Assembly (NCBI RefSeq): GCF_001742185.1
Contig: NZ_CP015750.1
Coordinates: forward strand, 3,286,001-3,350,000
From: Pectobacterium wasabiae CFBP 3304
Lineage (GTDB): Bacteria; Pseudomonadota; Gammaproteobacteria; Enterobacterales; Enterobacteriaceae
Length of the DNA: 64,000 nt
Direction: 5' to 3'
A program made the position numbers and the translations under genes. This document shows, one piece after another, positions 1 to 9,487 of this stretch (position 1 is the stretch's first letter; every line of letters starts with the position of its first letter). The notes below the pieces were generated by a model. The model worked only from the letters and a program-made list of their open reading frames with translations. It was not told the origin of the DNA and ran no database searches.

Positions 1-1308
1 ACTCTCTGCGCGAGCTGCCAACTCTTCTGCGCGCAGCCCTTGGGCTGCTGCGGCTTGCGCTAATAGATCCCAGCCGTTCGGATCGTCAGGGTGCGCATAG
101 GTGTAGCGATACAGTATTTTGCCAGCGGCAGCAGGCTGTTTCCCTTCCACATAGGCATTGGCCAGATTAAGCTGAAGTACTGGATTAGCTTGCATTCCGG
201 GCACGTTTTGTAAACGGGCGATCGCCTGCGTGGCGCGATTTTGTCCCAGATCGATATCGGTCATCATATCCAGAAACCACGGATTGTCAGGTGTGCTGCT
301 TAGCAGCGGTTGCAGCACATTACGCGCTTCATCGTACTTCTTCGCCTGATACAACTGAATCGCACGGCCATACTTCGCAGCTAACTGCTCCCGCACGTTA
401 CCTTTTTCCCACTGCACTAATAGATCGTCATTGAGCGGACGATCCGGTGCACCATACATACCAAAAGTACGTATTTTGGCGAACAGGAAATCCTGAGAAG
501 ACTGCACTGGCGTCGAGCGCATCTGGTTGGCACGGTTACGGGCATCTGACAGGCGGCTTTCCGGCAATGGGTGTGTCAGCAACATTTCCGGTGGTCTGGA
601 GGCATAGCGTGATTGGTCAGCCAGCTTTTGCAGGAAATTTGGCATGGCTTGCGGATCGAAGCCCGCGCGCTGTAGTACCTGGATCCCGATGCGGTCTGCC
701 TCTTGTTCATTTGACTGCGTGAACGTAATCATGCCCTGCTGCGCACCTGCCAGCGTGCCGCTGAGCGCAGCCATTCCTAACTGTGGATTAGCCATTGCCA
801 GCAAAATAGAGCCGAGTGCACCGACCCAGGTGAGCGGGGCGCTGCGCTGCTGAGATTCCATGCTGCGCGCCAGATGACGCTGGGTGACGTGAGAAATTTC
901 ATGTGCCAGTACGGAGGCCAACTCGCTCTCGCTATCGGCATAGCGGAACAGAGCGGAATGCAGTACTACGTTGCCGCCGAAGAAGGCGAAGGCGTTAATA
1001 TCGTCATTGCGGATCAGATAAAAATGGAACGGCGTGCGCACCGAATCGGCCTGTTTGACCAATCGGTTACCGAGTTGATTAATGTAATTGGACAGAAGAG
1101 GATCGTTGATAAGCGGCGCACCGGCCCGCAGTTGACGGACGTAAAAATCGCCCATCGCTAACTCCTGATTGATGCTAAGCGTACCGCCTGCGGTGGTGCC
1201 GATATCCGGCAGCCGATCTAGCGTGTCAGCCTGAGCTGGAAGCTGGCTGCCAGCCAATAATGCTCCGAGCAGGACGGACATGAGCGTTTTTCTTAACCGA
1301 ATAGACAT
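1..1308 (-). CDS. bepA: BepA, beta-barrel assembly-enhancing protease (C-terminus outside window)
   Basis: Periplasmic M48 zinc metalloprotease and chaperone of outer-membrane protein assembly (LptD maturation, degradation of stalled barrels). The start at 1308 gives a hydrophobic signal peptide ending near LPAQA. The HEISH zinc motif follows around residue 130, and the second metal-ligand region ([10 protein letters not shown]) comes after it. The last visible residues are TPR-like and match the family C-terminal part ([20 protein letters not shown]). 436 codons are visible; the family is about 487 residues, so roughly 50 are missing beyond base 1. The frame is open throughout. The gene heads away from bcp on the same strand. 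Confidence 0.95.
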   Translation of the reverse strand, partial: MSIRLRKTLMSVLLGALLAGSQLPAQADTLDRLPDIGTTAGGTLSINQELAMGDFYVRQLRAGAPLINDPLLSNYINQLGNRLVKQADSVRTPFHFYLIRNDDINAFAFFGGNVVLHSALFRYADSESELASVLAHEISHVTQRHLARSMESQQRSAPLTWVGALGSILLAMANPQLGMAALSGTLAGAQQGMITFTQSNEQEADRIGIQVLQRAGFDPQAMPNFLQKLADQSRYASRPPEMLLTHPLPESRLSDARNRANQMRSTPVQSSQDFLFAKIRTFGMYGAPDRPLNDDLLVQWEKGNVREQLAAKYGRAIQLYQAKKYDEARNVLQPLLSSTPDNPWFLDMMTDIDLGQNRATQAIARLQNVPGMQANPVLQLNLANAYVEGKQPAAAGKILYRYTYAHPDDPNGWDLLAQAAAAQGLRAEELAARAES

Positions 1309-1476
1309 AACGGAAGATAACCTTATCAACAGCTAACGTGAAAGCATTCTGCCGACTATCTTAGCCAGCGATGGCAGACAAAGAAATGCCCCAGTGGGAA
1401 AAACGTGGTGAAGAGAGATAACCGCAGGAAAACCGGCACCGATTACGGTGCCAGTGGAAAGACTGAAAACCGCGAA

Positions 1477-1944
1477 TCAGGCGCTTTTCAGATAATCGAG
1501 AACGATGTCGTGGTGGTTGCTGGTTTTGAAGTCGTCAAAAACCTTCTCTACCTTGCCGTTTTCATCGATCAGGAAGCTGATGCGATGAATGCCGTCATAG
1601 GTTTTCCCCATGAACGTTTTTTCTCCCCAAACGCCAAATCCTTCTGAAACCTGATGATCTTCATCAGAAAGCAGGGTGAAATTTAAGACTTCTTTCTCGG
1701 CGAAGCGGGACAGTTTTTCTGATTTGTCCGTGCTAATACCAAGAACTTCAACGCCATGTTTTTTCAAATCATCCATGTTATCGCGCAGGCCACAAGCCTG
1801 AACGGTGCATCCTGGCGTCATCGCTTTAGGGTAGAAATACACCAACACTTTCTGTCCCTGGAAGTCGGTTAAATTTACTTGTTCGCCATCCTGGTCGGGC
1901 AAGCTAAATTTCGGTGCAATATCACCGGCTTTCAGTGTGTTCAT
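1477..1944 (-). CDS. bcp: Bcp thiol peroxidase (peroxiredoxin)
   Basis: Atypical 2-Cys peroxiredoxin that reduces peroxides in the cytoplasm using thioredoxin. It shows the peroxidatic cysteine in TPGCTVQAC (C46) and the resolving cysteine five residues later (C51). Length is about 155 residues, as in the family. I place the start at 1944 (MNTLKAGDIAPKF); an upstream in-frame ATG at 1947 would add only one Met. It lies 53 bp downstream of gcvR on the same strand, as in E. coli, and is probably cotranscribed. Confidence 0.96.
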   Translation of the reverse strand: MNTLKAGDIAPKFSLPDQDGEQVNLTDFQGQKVLVYFYPKAMTPGCTVQACGLRDNMDDLKKHGVEVLGISTDKSEKLSRFAEKEVLNFTLLSDEDHQVSEGFGVWGEKTFMGKTYDGIHRISFLIDENGKVEKVFDDFKTSNHHDIVLDYLKSA

Positions 1945-1997
1945 CACGACTCTCCGTCTTGTTTCTCTTCATGCTGTGGATATACCCATAAATTAGA

Positions 1998-2552
1998 CTA
2001 TTGGGCATAGTTAACGACGCTAATACTGCCTTGTGCGTGCAATTCTGTACATAGCTGATGAAAGGCTGGCTCAATAATTGAGCTATCAAGCGTTGCAGAA
2101 CTGTGCGCGGCAATCTGAATATACAACTGCGGTGGTTTTTCACCCTCTGCGGGCTGCGTTTTTGAAACCAATTCAGCAATATTTAACTGGTGAGAATCGA
2201 ACAAATCAGTGAAACGCTCAATGATGTGAGGAGAATCGGCGACGTCAACCTTCACCCAAACGGTGGAAGGCGTTGGTTGGCTGGCCTGTGACTCCGTCCG
2301 TTTCATGACGATCAGTAAATCCATCTCCGCGCCTTTTAGTGGCAGAGTCGATTCAATCAGCGTTATCGCGTTCCAACTGCCGGACAGCAGCATAATAAAT
2401 GTGAACTCTTTGCCCAGCATGGCAAGACGGCTATCTTCGATATTGCAGCCACAGCTACTGACGTGACGGGTAATCGCATTGACAATACCGGGGCGATCAA
2501 CCCCCAGCGCGGTAATAACCAGATAGTGTTCTTGTGAGCTTGGCAACATCAT
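1998..2552 (-). CDS. gcvR: GcvR, glycine cleavage system transcriptional repressor
   Basis: Accessory repressor that binds GcvA and blocks gcvTHP activation when glycine is low. Two tandem ACT domains are visible: residues ~8-85 beginning YLVITALGVDRPGIVNAIT, and ~95-175 beginning VWVKVDVADSPHIIERF. A longer frame opens at 2609, but family members start just before the first ACT domain. A Shine-Dalgarno-like AGGA lies directly before the two tandem ATGs at 2552 and 2549, so the true start is one of these. In E. coli dapA is the immediate divergent neighbour; here a roughly 750 bp patch intervenes. Confidence 0.93.
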   Translation of the reverse strand: MMLPSSQEHYLVITALGVDRPGIVNAITRHVSSCGCNIEDSRLAMLGKEFTFIMLLSGSWNAITLIESTLPLKGAEMDLLIVMKRTESQASQPTPSTVWVKVDVADSPHIIERFTDLFDSHQLNIAELVSKTQPAEGEKPPQLYIQIAAHSSATLDSSIIEPAFHQLCTELHAQGSISVVNYAQ

Positions 2553-2589
2553 GCTTCCTGTCTTTTTTCCCATTAACACATGGTAAACA

Positions 2590-2655
2590 TAAAAAATTGC
2601 CAGGAGCAATTTTTAACGCCGCTTGCGGCGGCCCGAAGGGCGGCGGGCATTCCGC
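2590..2655. repeat. Multi-hairpin repeat module, copy 1 (solo)
   Basis: Four successive hairpins can be read. They are AAAATTGC/GCAATTTT (2593-2613), CGCCGC/GCGGCG (2617-2630), GCCC/GGGC (2631-2641) and a degenerate GC-rich end. The order and spacing match the other copies at 10145, 12225, 27082, 45769, 45902 and 47767. It shares the flank CATAAAAAA with the 47767 copy. Confidence 0.7.
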
Positions 2656-2698
2656 GTTAAAGTGGGCGTTGGTAATCAGAAATAAAGTGCCTTTCACC

Positions 2699-2863
2699 AT
2701 GCGCCGCCTCGAACACTGTCGGCGACTCATGTTGGTGGGTGACAATCTCGCCGATATTGCCGCTCTTGCGGGCTTCGCAGACCAAAGCCATATGACGCGC
2801 CATTTCGTGAAGGCATTTGGCATTTCCCCCGGCCACTGGCAGCGCATGTTCACTACGTTTTAA
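2699..2863 (+). pseudogene. Remnant of an AraC-family regulator (C-terminal HTH only)
   Basis: A 54-codon frame starting at ATG 2699 encodes the end of an AraC/XylS DNA-binding domain. It has a first-helix remnant (RRLEHCRRLML), the second HTH (DIAALAGFADQSHMTRHF) and the signature KAFGISPGHW. The sensor domain and the first HTH are missing, and the upstream bases are the hairpin repeat at 2590-2655. The fragment therefore looks truncated rather than a working gene. It ends 77 bp before a cupin gene that might once have been its partner. Expression of the fragment alone cannot be excluded. Confidence 0.75.
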
Positions 2864-2940
2864 TCGACTTGCACAATCGTTCAATATCGCCGCGACTCTG
2901 CTTTGCTAACCTGATGCCGTCATCATAAAGGAGAGACGGT

Positions 2941-3303
2941 ATGTATAAATCCATTAATTTTGCCCAAAAGTTAGCGCTGTTCGACGATCGTTGGCAGCCG
3001 AAAGTCATTGCTGAGATGAATGACTATCAATTCAAGATTGTTAAGATTCAGGGTGATTTCATCTGGCATTCCCATTCCGATACGGACGAAACGTTTATTG
3101 TGCTGGAAGGTCAATTGAGAATTGATTTTCGTGACGGCGATGTGCGTATCGATGCGGGGGAAATGTATGTCGTCCCGCGCGGCGTTGAACATAAACCTTA
3201 CGCAGAACATGAAGTAAAAATGCTGCTCATTGAACCGAAAGGCGTGTTAAATACGGGTGATGAAGGCGGTGAACTGACGGCTGAAAATGATATTTGGCTT
3301 TGA
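2941..3303 (+). CDS. Small cupin-domain protein
   Basis: A 120-residue single-domain cupin. Metal-binding motif 1 is seen as HSHSDTDETFIVLEG (~residues 41-55), with H, H and E in the usual ligand positions. Motif 2 is GEMYVVPRGVEHKPY. A strong ribosome site (AAAGGAGAG) lies 6-8 bases before the ATG. The cytoplasmic function is unknown; such proteins often act as small sugar or acid isomerases, or as sensors. It sits in the patch between gcvR and dapA that is absent from E. coli, directly after an AraC-family remnant, which suggests a decayed regulator-enzyme pair. Confidence 0.85.
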   Translation: MYKSINFAQKLALFDDRWQPKVIAEMNDYQFKIVKIQGDFIWHSHSDTDETFIVLEGQLRIDFRDGDVRIDAGEMYVVPRGVEHKPYAEHEVKMLLIEPKGVLNTGDEGGELTAENDIWL

Positions 3304-3349
3304 TCGGTCGGGGAAAAAAACACCGTAAAACGTCTTACGAGTGATGTAT

Positions 3350-3374
3350 CAGCCGCAGTAAACGGGCTGCTTTT
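3350..3374 (+). terminator. Weak terminator candidate after the cupin gene
   Basis: Stem CAGCC/GGCTG (3350-3354 with 3365-3369), a 10-base loop, then CTTTT. It lies 46 bp after the cupin stop. Stem and T-tract are both short. Confidence 0.35.
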
Positions 3375-3518
3375 GTACCAAAACGTCAGAAGCATTTTTA
3401 ATTTCGTTTGCTGCGTCATAAAAAAACCTGCGTCAGGCACCGACAACGCCCTTGTCCGCTTGCTTTTGCATAGAGGTCAAAAGTACCATGAAGCACTTGT
3501 TTGTGGAGGGGATGGCCA

Positions 3519-4397
3519 ATGTTTACGGGAAGTATTGTTGCGCTGGTTACGCCGATGGACGCCAAAGGCGCTGTCGATCGGGCGAGCTTGAAGAAACTGA
3601 TTGATTATCATGTCGCTAGCGGTACATCGGCGATTGTCTCTGTCGGCACGACGGGCGAATCCGCCACGCTGAGCCATGACGAACATGGCGATGTCGTGTT
3701 GTTGACGCTGGAGCTGAGCGACGGGCGTATTCCCGTTATCGCTGGAACCGGTGCGAATGCTACCGCCGAAGGCGTTTCACTGACCAAACGCTTTCATGGC
3801 ACGGGCGTTGTTGGCTGCCTGACGGTGACACCGTACTACAATAAACCGACGCAGGAAGGGCTATTCCAGCACTTCAAAGCGATCGCTGAACATACCGATT
3901 TGCCACAAATCCTGTATAACGTACCTTCTCGTACCGGTTGCGATATGCTGCCAGAAACGGTTGCCCGTTTGTCTGAAGTGAAAAATATTGTCGCAATTAA
4001 AGAAGCGACGGGGAACTTAAGTCGGGTAAGCCAGATCCAAGAGCTGGTTAGTGAAGACTTCATTTTGCTGAGCGGCGATGACGCTAGCGGGTTAGACTTT
4101 ATGCAACTCGGCGGTAAAGGGGTGATTTCCGTAACGGCGAACATTGCTGCGCGTGAAATGGCAGAACTTTGCAAGCTGGCGGCGCAGGGCAATTTTGCTG
4201 AAGCGCGCCGTTTGAATCAGCGCCTGATGCCATTGCATCAGAAATTATTTGTTGAACCCAATCCTATTCCGGTGAAGTGGGCCTGTAAGGAATTGGGACT
4301 CATGGCGACCGATACGCTGCGCCTGCCGATGACACCGTTGACCGATTCCGGCCGTGCGGTGATGGGGCTGGCACTTAAGCAAGCGGGTTTGCTGTAA
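3519..4397 (+). CDS. dapA: 4-hydroxy-tetrahydrodipicolinate synthase
   Basis: Condenses pyruvate with aspartate semialdehyde, the first committed step to diaminopimelate and lysine. Visible catalytic residues are T44/T45 (GTTGES), Y133 ([10 protein letters not shown]), R138 and the Schiff-base lysine K161 (IVAIKEATG). The length of 292 residues is standard. An open frame begins at 3501, but the start at 3519 ([13 protein letters not shown]) fits the family and follows GGAGGGG by about 8 bases. bamC follows after 16 bp, so the two form an operon as in E. coli. Confidence 0.97.
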   Translation: MFTGSIVALVTPMDAKGAVDRASLKKLIDYHVASGTSAIVSVGTTGESATLSHDEHGDVVLLTLELSDGRIPVIAGTGANATAEGVSLTKRFHGTGVVGCLTVTPYYNKPTQEGLFQHFKAIAEHTDLPQILYNVPSRTGCDMLPETVARLSEVKNIVAIKEATGNLSRVSQIQELVSEDFILLSGDDASGLDFMQLGGKGVISVTANIAAREMAELCKLAAQGNFAEARRLNQRLMPLHQKLFVEPNPIPVKWACKELGLMATDTLRLPMTPLTDSGRAVMGLALKQAGLL

Positions 4398-4413
4398 TCG
4401 TTAGGGAGATTTA

Positions 4414-5451
4414 ATGCGTTATTCATTACAAAAGTCGATGGTGGCAAAAGTCGTTGGCCTATCACTCGTGATGTTGCTTGCGGCTTGTTCCAGCGATCAG
4501 CGCTATAAGCGTCAGGTCAGTGGCGATGAATCCTATCTGAAAGCGCCTGAGCATCACGCGCTGAATACGCCTGCCGGAATGATTTTACCGCTGCAGAACG
4601 GGGATTATGAGATACCACCGGTTACCCTGAATGGCGCGGTCGGCAAGGCACTGGATATCCGTCCTCCTGTGCAGCCATTGGCTTTGTTAAATGGTTCGCG
4701 TACCCAGGTTTCAGGGGATACGGCAACGCTGCTGTTAGAAAACAGCTCGCAAAACAGCCAGCTCTGGTCTCAGGTTATCCGCGTGCTGCAAGATAAAGCG
4801 TTCACCATCGCCAGCCGTCAGGATGCCAGCCAAACGCTGACTACGGACTGGATCACATGGCCACGTGAAGATGAAGACGTACCGTATCAGGGGCGTTATC
4901 AGATTTCCGTACAGCAGCAGGGTTATCAGGTTGCTTTGATCGTGAAACTGCTGGGATTACAGTTGAACGGCCAACCGGTGACGACGGGCGATCAGGCTCA
5001 GCGTTATGCCGGCCTGATGCTGAATGCGCTTAGCAGTGGTCTGGATTCTCAGGCAACGGCACGTGAAAATGCGCTGGCAAACCGTACCATTGGTTCTCTG
5101 GATGTGCAGAGCGGCGCGGATGACACTGGCCTGCCGCTGCTGATTGTACGTGGCCCGTACACGGTGGTGTGGGATCGTCTGCCTGTTGCGTTGGACAAGA
5201 TCGGTATGAAGGTGAACGATCGCAGCCGTCCGCAAGGCTCTGTCTCCGTCACGTATCGCGCACCAAGCGGCGGAACCTGGGATGATTTAGGCGCGAAAAA
5301 CCCTGAGCTGCCTAACGGCGATTACAAATTGCAGGTCGGCGATTTAGATAACCGCAGCAGTCTGCAATTTATCGACTCCAAAGGGCATACGCTAACCCAG
5401 TCTCAGAACGATGCGCTGGTGGCCGTATTCCAGGCGGCGTTCGGTAAATAA
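4414..5451 (+). CDS. bamC: BamC, lipoprotein of the outer-membrane protein assembly complex
   Basis: Lipoprotein subunit of the BAM complex that inserts beta-barrel proteins into the outer membrane. The signal peptide ends in a clear lipobox (MLLAAC, lipidated C25) and is followed by an unstructured stretch. Two helix-grip domains come next, with the typical segments [14 protein letters not shown] and [14 protein letters not shown]. Length is 345 residues. Start 4414 has GGGAG about 6 bases upstream. Cotranscribed with dapA (16 bp gap); a hairpin terminator follows. Confidence 0.96.
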   Translation: MRYSLQKSMVAKVVGLSLVMLLAACSSDQRYKRQVSGDESYLKAPEHHALNTPAGMILPLQNGDYEIPPVTLNGAVGKALDIRPPVQPLALLNGSRTQVSGDTATLLLENSSQNSQLWSQVIRVLQDKAFTIASRQDASQTLTTDWITWPREDEDVPYQGRYQISVQQQGYQVALIVKLLGLQLNGQPVTTGDQAQRYAGLMLNALSSGLDSQATARENALANRTIGSLDVQSGADDTGLPLLIVRGPYTVVWDRLPVALDKIGMKVNDRSRPQGSVSVTYRAPSGGTWDDLGAKNPELPNGDYKLQVGDLDNRSSLQFIDSKGHTLTQSQNDALVAVFQAAFGK

Positions 5452-5461
5452 CACATAAACC

Positions 5462-5487
5462 AAGGGTCGGATTATCCGGCCCTTCTT
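5462..5487 (+). terminator. Rho-independent terminator of dapA-bamC
   Basis: Inverted repeat AAGGGTCGGAT/ATCCGGCCCTT (5462-5484, one mismatch) followed by TTCTTC. It begins 10 bp after the bamC stop and separates bamC from purC. Confidence 0.75.
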
Positions 5488-5524
5488 CATTCAACCCCTC
5501 TACCCGAATTGGCGGGCGTTGTTG

Positions 5525-5536
5525 GCAACCGTTCGG
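5525..5536 (+). promoter_or_regulatory. Possible PurR operator upstream of purC
   Basis: GCAACCGTTCGG resembles the centre of a PurR box (GCAAACGTTTGC), about 58 bp before purC. PurR control of purC is known in E. coli. The right half is poorly matched, so this is a weak call. Confidence 0.25.
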
Positions 5537-5593
5537 GGAAGCGTTAAATATACGGGTCGTATTTTTGACCCTCACTGTGTGGAGTAATTAAAG

Positions 5594-6307
5594 ATGCAAA
5601 AGCTAGCTGAGCTGTATCGTGGAAAGGCGAAAACTGTCTACACCACCGAAGATCCCGATCTACTGGTGCTGGAGTTCCGCAATGATACATCAGCAGGAGA
5701 CGGTGCGCGCATTGAGCAGTTTGACCGTAAAGGAATGGTAAATAACAAGTTTAACCATTTCATCATGAGCAAACTGGAAGAAGCCGGAATCCCAACGCAA
5801 ATGGTGAGCCTGCTGTCTGACAATGAAGTGCTGGTGAAAAAACTGGAGATGGTGCCGGTCGAGTGTGTCGTGCGCAACCGCGCGGCAGGGTCGCTGGTAA
5901 AACGTCTGGGTATCGAAGAAGGCATCGAGCTGAATCCGCCGTTGTTCGATCTGTTCCTGAAAAACGATGCGATGCATGACCCAATGGTGAACGAATCTTA
6001 CTGCAAGACGTTTGGCTGGGTGAGCGAAGAGAATCTGGCTCGCATGAAAGAGCTGAGCTACAAGGCGAACGATGTACTGAGCAAACTGTTTGGCGACGCT
6101 GGGCTGATTCTGGTCGATTTCAAACTGGAGTTTGGTCTGTTCAAGGGTGAAGTCGTACTGGGTGATGAGTTCTCACCAGACGGTAGCCGCCTGTGGGACA
6201 AAGAAACGCTGAACAAAATGGATAAAGACCGTTTCCGTCAGAGCCTCGGTGGTTTGATTGAAGCGTATGAAGAAGTTGCGCACCGTATCGGCGTAAAATT
6301 AGACTAA
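5594..6307 (+). CDS. purC: SAICAR synthetase
   Basis: Ligates aspartate to CAIR using ATP in purine synthesis. The 237-residue length is that of the bacterial enzyme. N-terminal [14 protein letters not shown] (phosphate binding) is present, as are [13 protein letters not shown] and LVDFKLEFG, followed by [12 protein letters not shown]. All are conserved family segments. GGAG sits about 10 bases before the ATG. It stands downstream of dapA-bamC, as in E. coli, but a terminator lies between them, so it probably has its own promoter. Confidence 0.97.
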   Translation: MQKLAELYRGKAKTVYTTEDPDLLVLEFRNDTSAGDGARIEQFDRKGMVNNKFNHFIMSKLEEAGIPTQMVSLLSDNEVLVKKLEMVPVECVVRNRAAGSLVKRLGIEEGIELNPPLFDLFLKNDAMHDPMVNESYCKTFGWVSEENLARMKELSYKANDVLSKLFGDAGLILVDFKLEFGLFKGEVVLGDEFSPDGSRLWDKETLNKMDKDRFRQSLGGLIEAYEEVAHRIGVKLD

Positions 6308-6505
6308 TTGCGCAATCGTTTACGTTCAGGCCGTCAGTCGGCGATAGGCTGATGACCTGAATGTTTTAACGGCTCTCCTTCCTGATGGCCGTCGTTTTGT
6401 CCCTCTGTATCTGTGCGATTTGCTGACCTGCCCCTGACTCCGATTAATGCTATCATCGCGGTTTGCTTAACGCGCAACCTGACTACTTTCGACAGACTCG
6501 CATCC

Positions 6506-6958
6506 ATGGCTTACTTCGATCCAACATTGTTAATTCTGCTCGTCCTGGCGGGGCTGGGCATTATCAGCCACAACATGACCGTCACGCTGGCAATTCTGGT
6601 TCTGCTGGCAATACGCATCACCCCGTTAAATAGTTATTTTCCGTGGGTGGAAAAATACGGTTTGAGTATCGGTATTGTGGTGCTGACGATTGGCGTAATG
6701 GCACCCATTGCCAGCGGGAAAATTACCGCCAGTGAAGTGATGCATTCCTTCCTGCACTGGAAATCTCTGCTGGCGATCCTGATTGGCGTTGTTGTGTCCT
6801 GGCTTGGCGGACGTGGCGTGTCGTTGATGAGCAGCCAACCCTCCGTTGTGGCGGGGTTGCTGGTGGGAACAGTCATGGGTGTGGCGCTGTTTCGCGGTGT
6901 TCCTGTCGGGCCATTGATCGCCGCAGGACTGCTTTCTCTGTTAATCGGCAAGACCTGA
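6506..6958 (+). CDS. DUF441 family inner-membrane protein (YeaL-like)
   Basis: A 150-residue hydrophobic protein with four or so membrane segments: [45 protein letters not shown], plus C-terminal helices. The conserved blocks [10 protein letters not shown] and [19 protein letters not shown] match the DUF441/YeaL family. No biochemical function is established. I choose the ATG at 6506 because the family N-terminus begins right before the first helix; an open frame extends back to 6413. The tmcA start is 14-20 bp beyond the stop, suggesting cotranscription. In E. coli a different gene (ypfJ) lies between purC and tmcA. Confidence 0.88.
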   Translation: MAYFDPTLLILLVLAGLGIISHNMTVTLAILVLLAIRITPLNSYFPWVEKYGLSIGIVVLTIGVMAPIASGKITASEVMHSFLHWKSLLAILIGVVVSWLGGRGVSLMSSQPSVVAGLLVGTVMGVALFRGVPVGPLIAAGLLSLLIGKT

Positions 6959-6972
6959 TTGATCCGGCGCGT

Positions 6973-9045
6973 GTGATGATGCTGCGTGATTTTCTCCACA
7001 GCCAACACCAGCAACAACGCTATGGCATCCGTCGACTGCTGGTGCTGAGCGGTGAAGCGAGCTGGTGTGAAGCACAGGCGCTGTCGCTCAGTTCTCAGTC
7101 AATTGGCGACTGGCTGTGGATTAGCGAAGACGCGCCGGATTCCGTCACTTCACTTTCTGCCAACCGAGTACGCACGCTGCTAGGGCGGGAGTTTCTCCAT
7201 GCGGTGTTTGATGCGCGTAAAGGCGTGGATGTCGAGGCGTTGGCGATGCTGTCAGGCGCGCTACAGGCCGGTAGCTGGATGATTATGCTGGTGCCGTCGT
7301 GGCCGTCATGGCCGACCTTACCCGATGAAGACAGCCTGCGCTGGAGCGAACAACAACAGTCGATTGCCACCCCGCACTTTATTCAGCATTTTCAGCGCCA
7401 GTTATTGGCCGATAAGGACGTGGTGCTCTGGCAACAGGGGCAGGAATTAGCGATTCGCTCTCTCGCCGAGCGGCCCGACTGGCAGCCTGCGCATGGCGAA
7501 CCGACTGTACGACAGCAGCACGTTCTGCATGAACTGAGTGCCGCCGAATCTGGCATTTTTGTGATTACTGCACCGCGCGGGCGGGGAAAATCAACGCTGG
7601 CGGGTATGCTAACGCAGCGTAGTCGCGGAACCTGCTGGATCACCGCACCCTCACGCGTAGCGGCGGATATCCTGCAACAGCACGCGCGTGCTGATGCGCA
7701 GTTTTGGGCTCCGGATGCGTTATTGGCACATTGTCGCCTTCATGGTGTACCCGATATCAATTGGTTGCTGATTGATGAAGCAGCAGCAATTCCGTCTTCT
7801 CTACTTACGGCACTGTTACCCTACTTTCCCCGTATTCTGATGACCACGACGGTGCAGGGCTATGAAGGCACCGGGCGGGGTTTTTTGCTGAAATTTTGTG
7901 CTGCATTGCCACAGTGGCGGGCGTTTACGCTGGACGATCCGCTGCGCTGGGCGGTTAACGATCCGCTGGAGCGCGTGTTGGATCAGGCGCTGCTGTTCAA
8001 CGAACCTGCCTCGTTTCCTTCTCCGTTGAATCCCATTGCGGGTTCTCTGGCTTTGCCCTCTACCGAACTGGATATCCGAACTGAACGTGCCGTCGACTGG
8101 CTGACACATCCCGAACGTCTGACGTGGTGCTACGCGTTATTGTGTAGCGCACATTACCGTACTTCGCCGCTGGATTTACGCCGTCTTATGGATGCGCCGG
8201 GTATGCACATTGCCAGCGCACAGGTTGCCGATGAGATGTGTGGCGTACTGTGGCTGGTGGAGGAAGGCGGGCTGTCTGCCTCGCTGGCTCATGACGTTTG
8301 GGCTGGGAGGCGACGACCGCGCGGTAATCTGGTGGCCCAATCGCTAGCGGCGCATGCTGGATTGTGGCATGCGCCGACGCTGCGTGCGCGTCGCATCAGT
8401 CGAATTGCGATTGCGTCGTCATCTCGCCGGCGGGGGATAGGGCGAGCATTAATCGCAGAGCAGACACGCGAAGCACAAAAACAGGGGCTGGATTACCTGT
8501 CAGTCAGTTTCGGCTATCAGCCAGATCTGTGGGCGTTCTGGCAGTCGTGTGGGTTTCAACTGGTGCGTATCGGCAGCCATCTTGAGGCCAGCAGCGGTTG
8601 CTACAGCGCGATGGCGGTACTGCCGCTAAGTGAGGCGGGGCATGAACTGGCACAGCAGGGGAGCCAGCAATTGGCGCGTGACTGGTATTGGCTACAGCGT
8701 ATGATTCCGCTGAACCTCGCGCTGCCGCAGACAGAAAATACGGCGCTGGATGCCGAGAATATTGAACTGAATGACGACGACTGGCGTGAACTCGCGGGGT
8801 TTGCCTTTGCACATCGGCCGATGGAGGCCAGCTTCGCTGCGATCTGTCGTCTGCTGATTCATACCCCGTTACCGCTGCTTGCGCTACGTCTGTTGGCGGA
8901 GAAGCCGGGTGACGGTGAGCAAACGTCCACTACGCTGGGGTTAACGGGCAAGAAAGCGCTTTTGAAACGCTGGCGAGAAGAAACTGCCAGTGCGCTAATC
9001 GATCTCGATGCGCAACGGTGCCATGGATGGGTTTCCCGAGTTTAG
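6973..9045 (+). CDS. tmcA: tRNA(Met) cytidine acetyltransferase TmcA
   Basis: Forms N4-acetylcytidine at the wobble base of elongator tRNA-Met, using ATP and acetyl-CoA. An N-terminal DUF1726-like domain is followed by the helicase-like module. That module has Walker A (APRGRGKST, ~residues 200-208), Walker B (LIDEAAAIP) and TTTVQGYEGTGRGF. A GNAT acetyltransferase core follows (RISRIAIASSSRRRGIGRALI), then a tRNA-binding tail. 688-690 residues. The start is uncertain among GTG 6973, ATG 6976 and ATG 6979; the family N-terminus is usually slightly longer. The likely target tRNAs (elongator Met) are encoded in this window at 51563 and 52025. Confidence 0.94.
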   Translation: MMMLRDFLHSQHQQQRYGIRRLLVLSGEASWCEAQALSLSSQSIGDWLWISEDAPDSVTSLSANRVRTLLGREFLHAVFDARKGVDVEALAMLSGALQAGSWMIMLVPSWPSWPTLPDEDSLRWSEQQQSIATPHFIQHFQRQLLADKDVVLWQQGQELAIRSLAERPDWQPAHGEPTVRQQHVLHELSAAESGIFVITAPRGRGKSTLAGMLTQRSRGTCWITAPSRVAADILQQHARADAQFWAPDALLAHCRLHGVPDINWLLIDEAAAIPSSLLTALLPYFPRILMTTTVQGYEGTGRGFLLKFCAALPQWRAFTLDDPLRWAVNDPLERVLDQALLFNEPASFPSPLNPIAGSLALPSTELDIRTERAVDWLTHPERLTWCYALLCSAHYRTSPLDLRRLMDAPGMHIASAQVADEMCGVLWLVEEGGLSASLAHDVWAGRRRPRGNLVAQSLAAHAGLWHAPTLRARRISRIAIASSSRRRGIGRALIAEQTREAQKQGLDYLSVSFGYQPDLWAFWQSCGFQLVRIGSHLEASSGCYSAMAVLPLSEAGHELAQQGSQQLARDWYWLQRMIPLNLALPQTENTALDAENIELNDDDWRELAGFAFAHRPMEASFAAICRLLIHTPLPLLALRLLAEKPGDGEQTSTTLGLTGKKALLKRWREETASALIDLDAQRCHGWVSRV

Positions 9046-9095
9046 TGAAATCTGGTAGGTTGTAAGAACCTTTCTGTCCCGTTCAGGATAAACCG

Positions 9096-9323
9096 ATGCT
9101 GGAATTACGCCCTAACTGTGAACGCTGCGACTGTGATTTGCCGCCGGATGCCGAAACGTACATCTGCTCCTACGAATGTACATTTTGCCCAGACTGTGCG
9201 GATTCCGCATTTCATCACGTCTGTCCGAACTGCGGCGGCGGATTGGTTAAACGGCCGGTGCGCCCAGCACGTTGTCTGGCGAACGATCCGGCCTCAACGC
9301 TCCGTATTATCAAACCACACTGA
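9096..9323 (+). CDS. DUF1272 zinc-ribbon-like protein
   Basis: A 75-residue protein rich in paired cysteines: CERCDC, ICSYECTFCPDC and HVCPNCGGG. This is the pattern of the DUF1272 family and implies bound zinc. It starts MLELRPNCERCDCDLPP, the usual family N-terminus, after a CAGGATAA ribosome site. Function is unknown. It lies 50 bp after tmcA on the same strand, so it could be read through from it. Other frames across it do not show a cysteine pattern. Confidence 0.85.
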   Translation: MLELRPNCERCDCDLPPDAETYICSYECTFCPDCADSAFHHVCPNCGGGLVKRPVRPARCLANDPASTLRIIKPH

Positions 9324-9487
9324 CGGCGCGCATAGCTGATACCCCTCTGTCATTGCAAAAAATGGAACGTCTCGTTCAGTAATTCCCGATTTCTCCTGTC
9401 AGTGTGCGGCGTATAGTGAGAATTAACCGTATTTTATGACGACTGTCGGCAGATGATGCGTTCGCTGCACGACGTCAGGAGAGAAAC

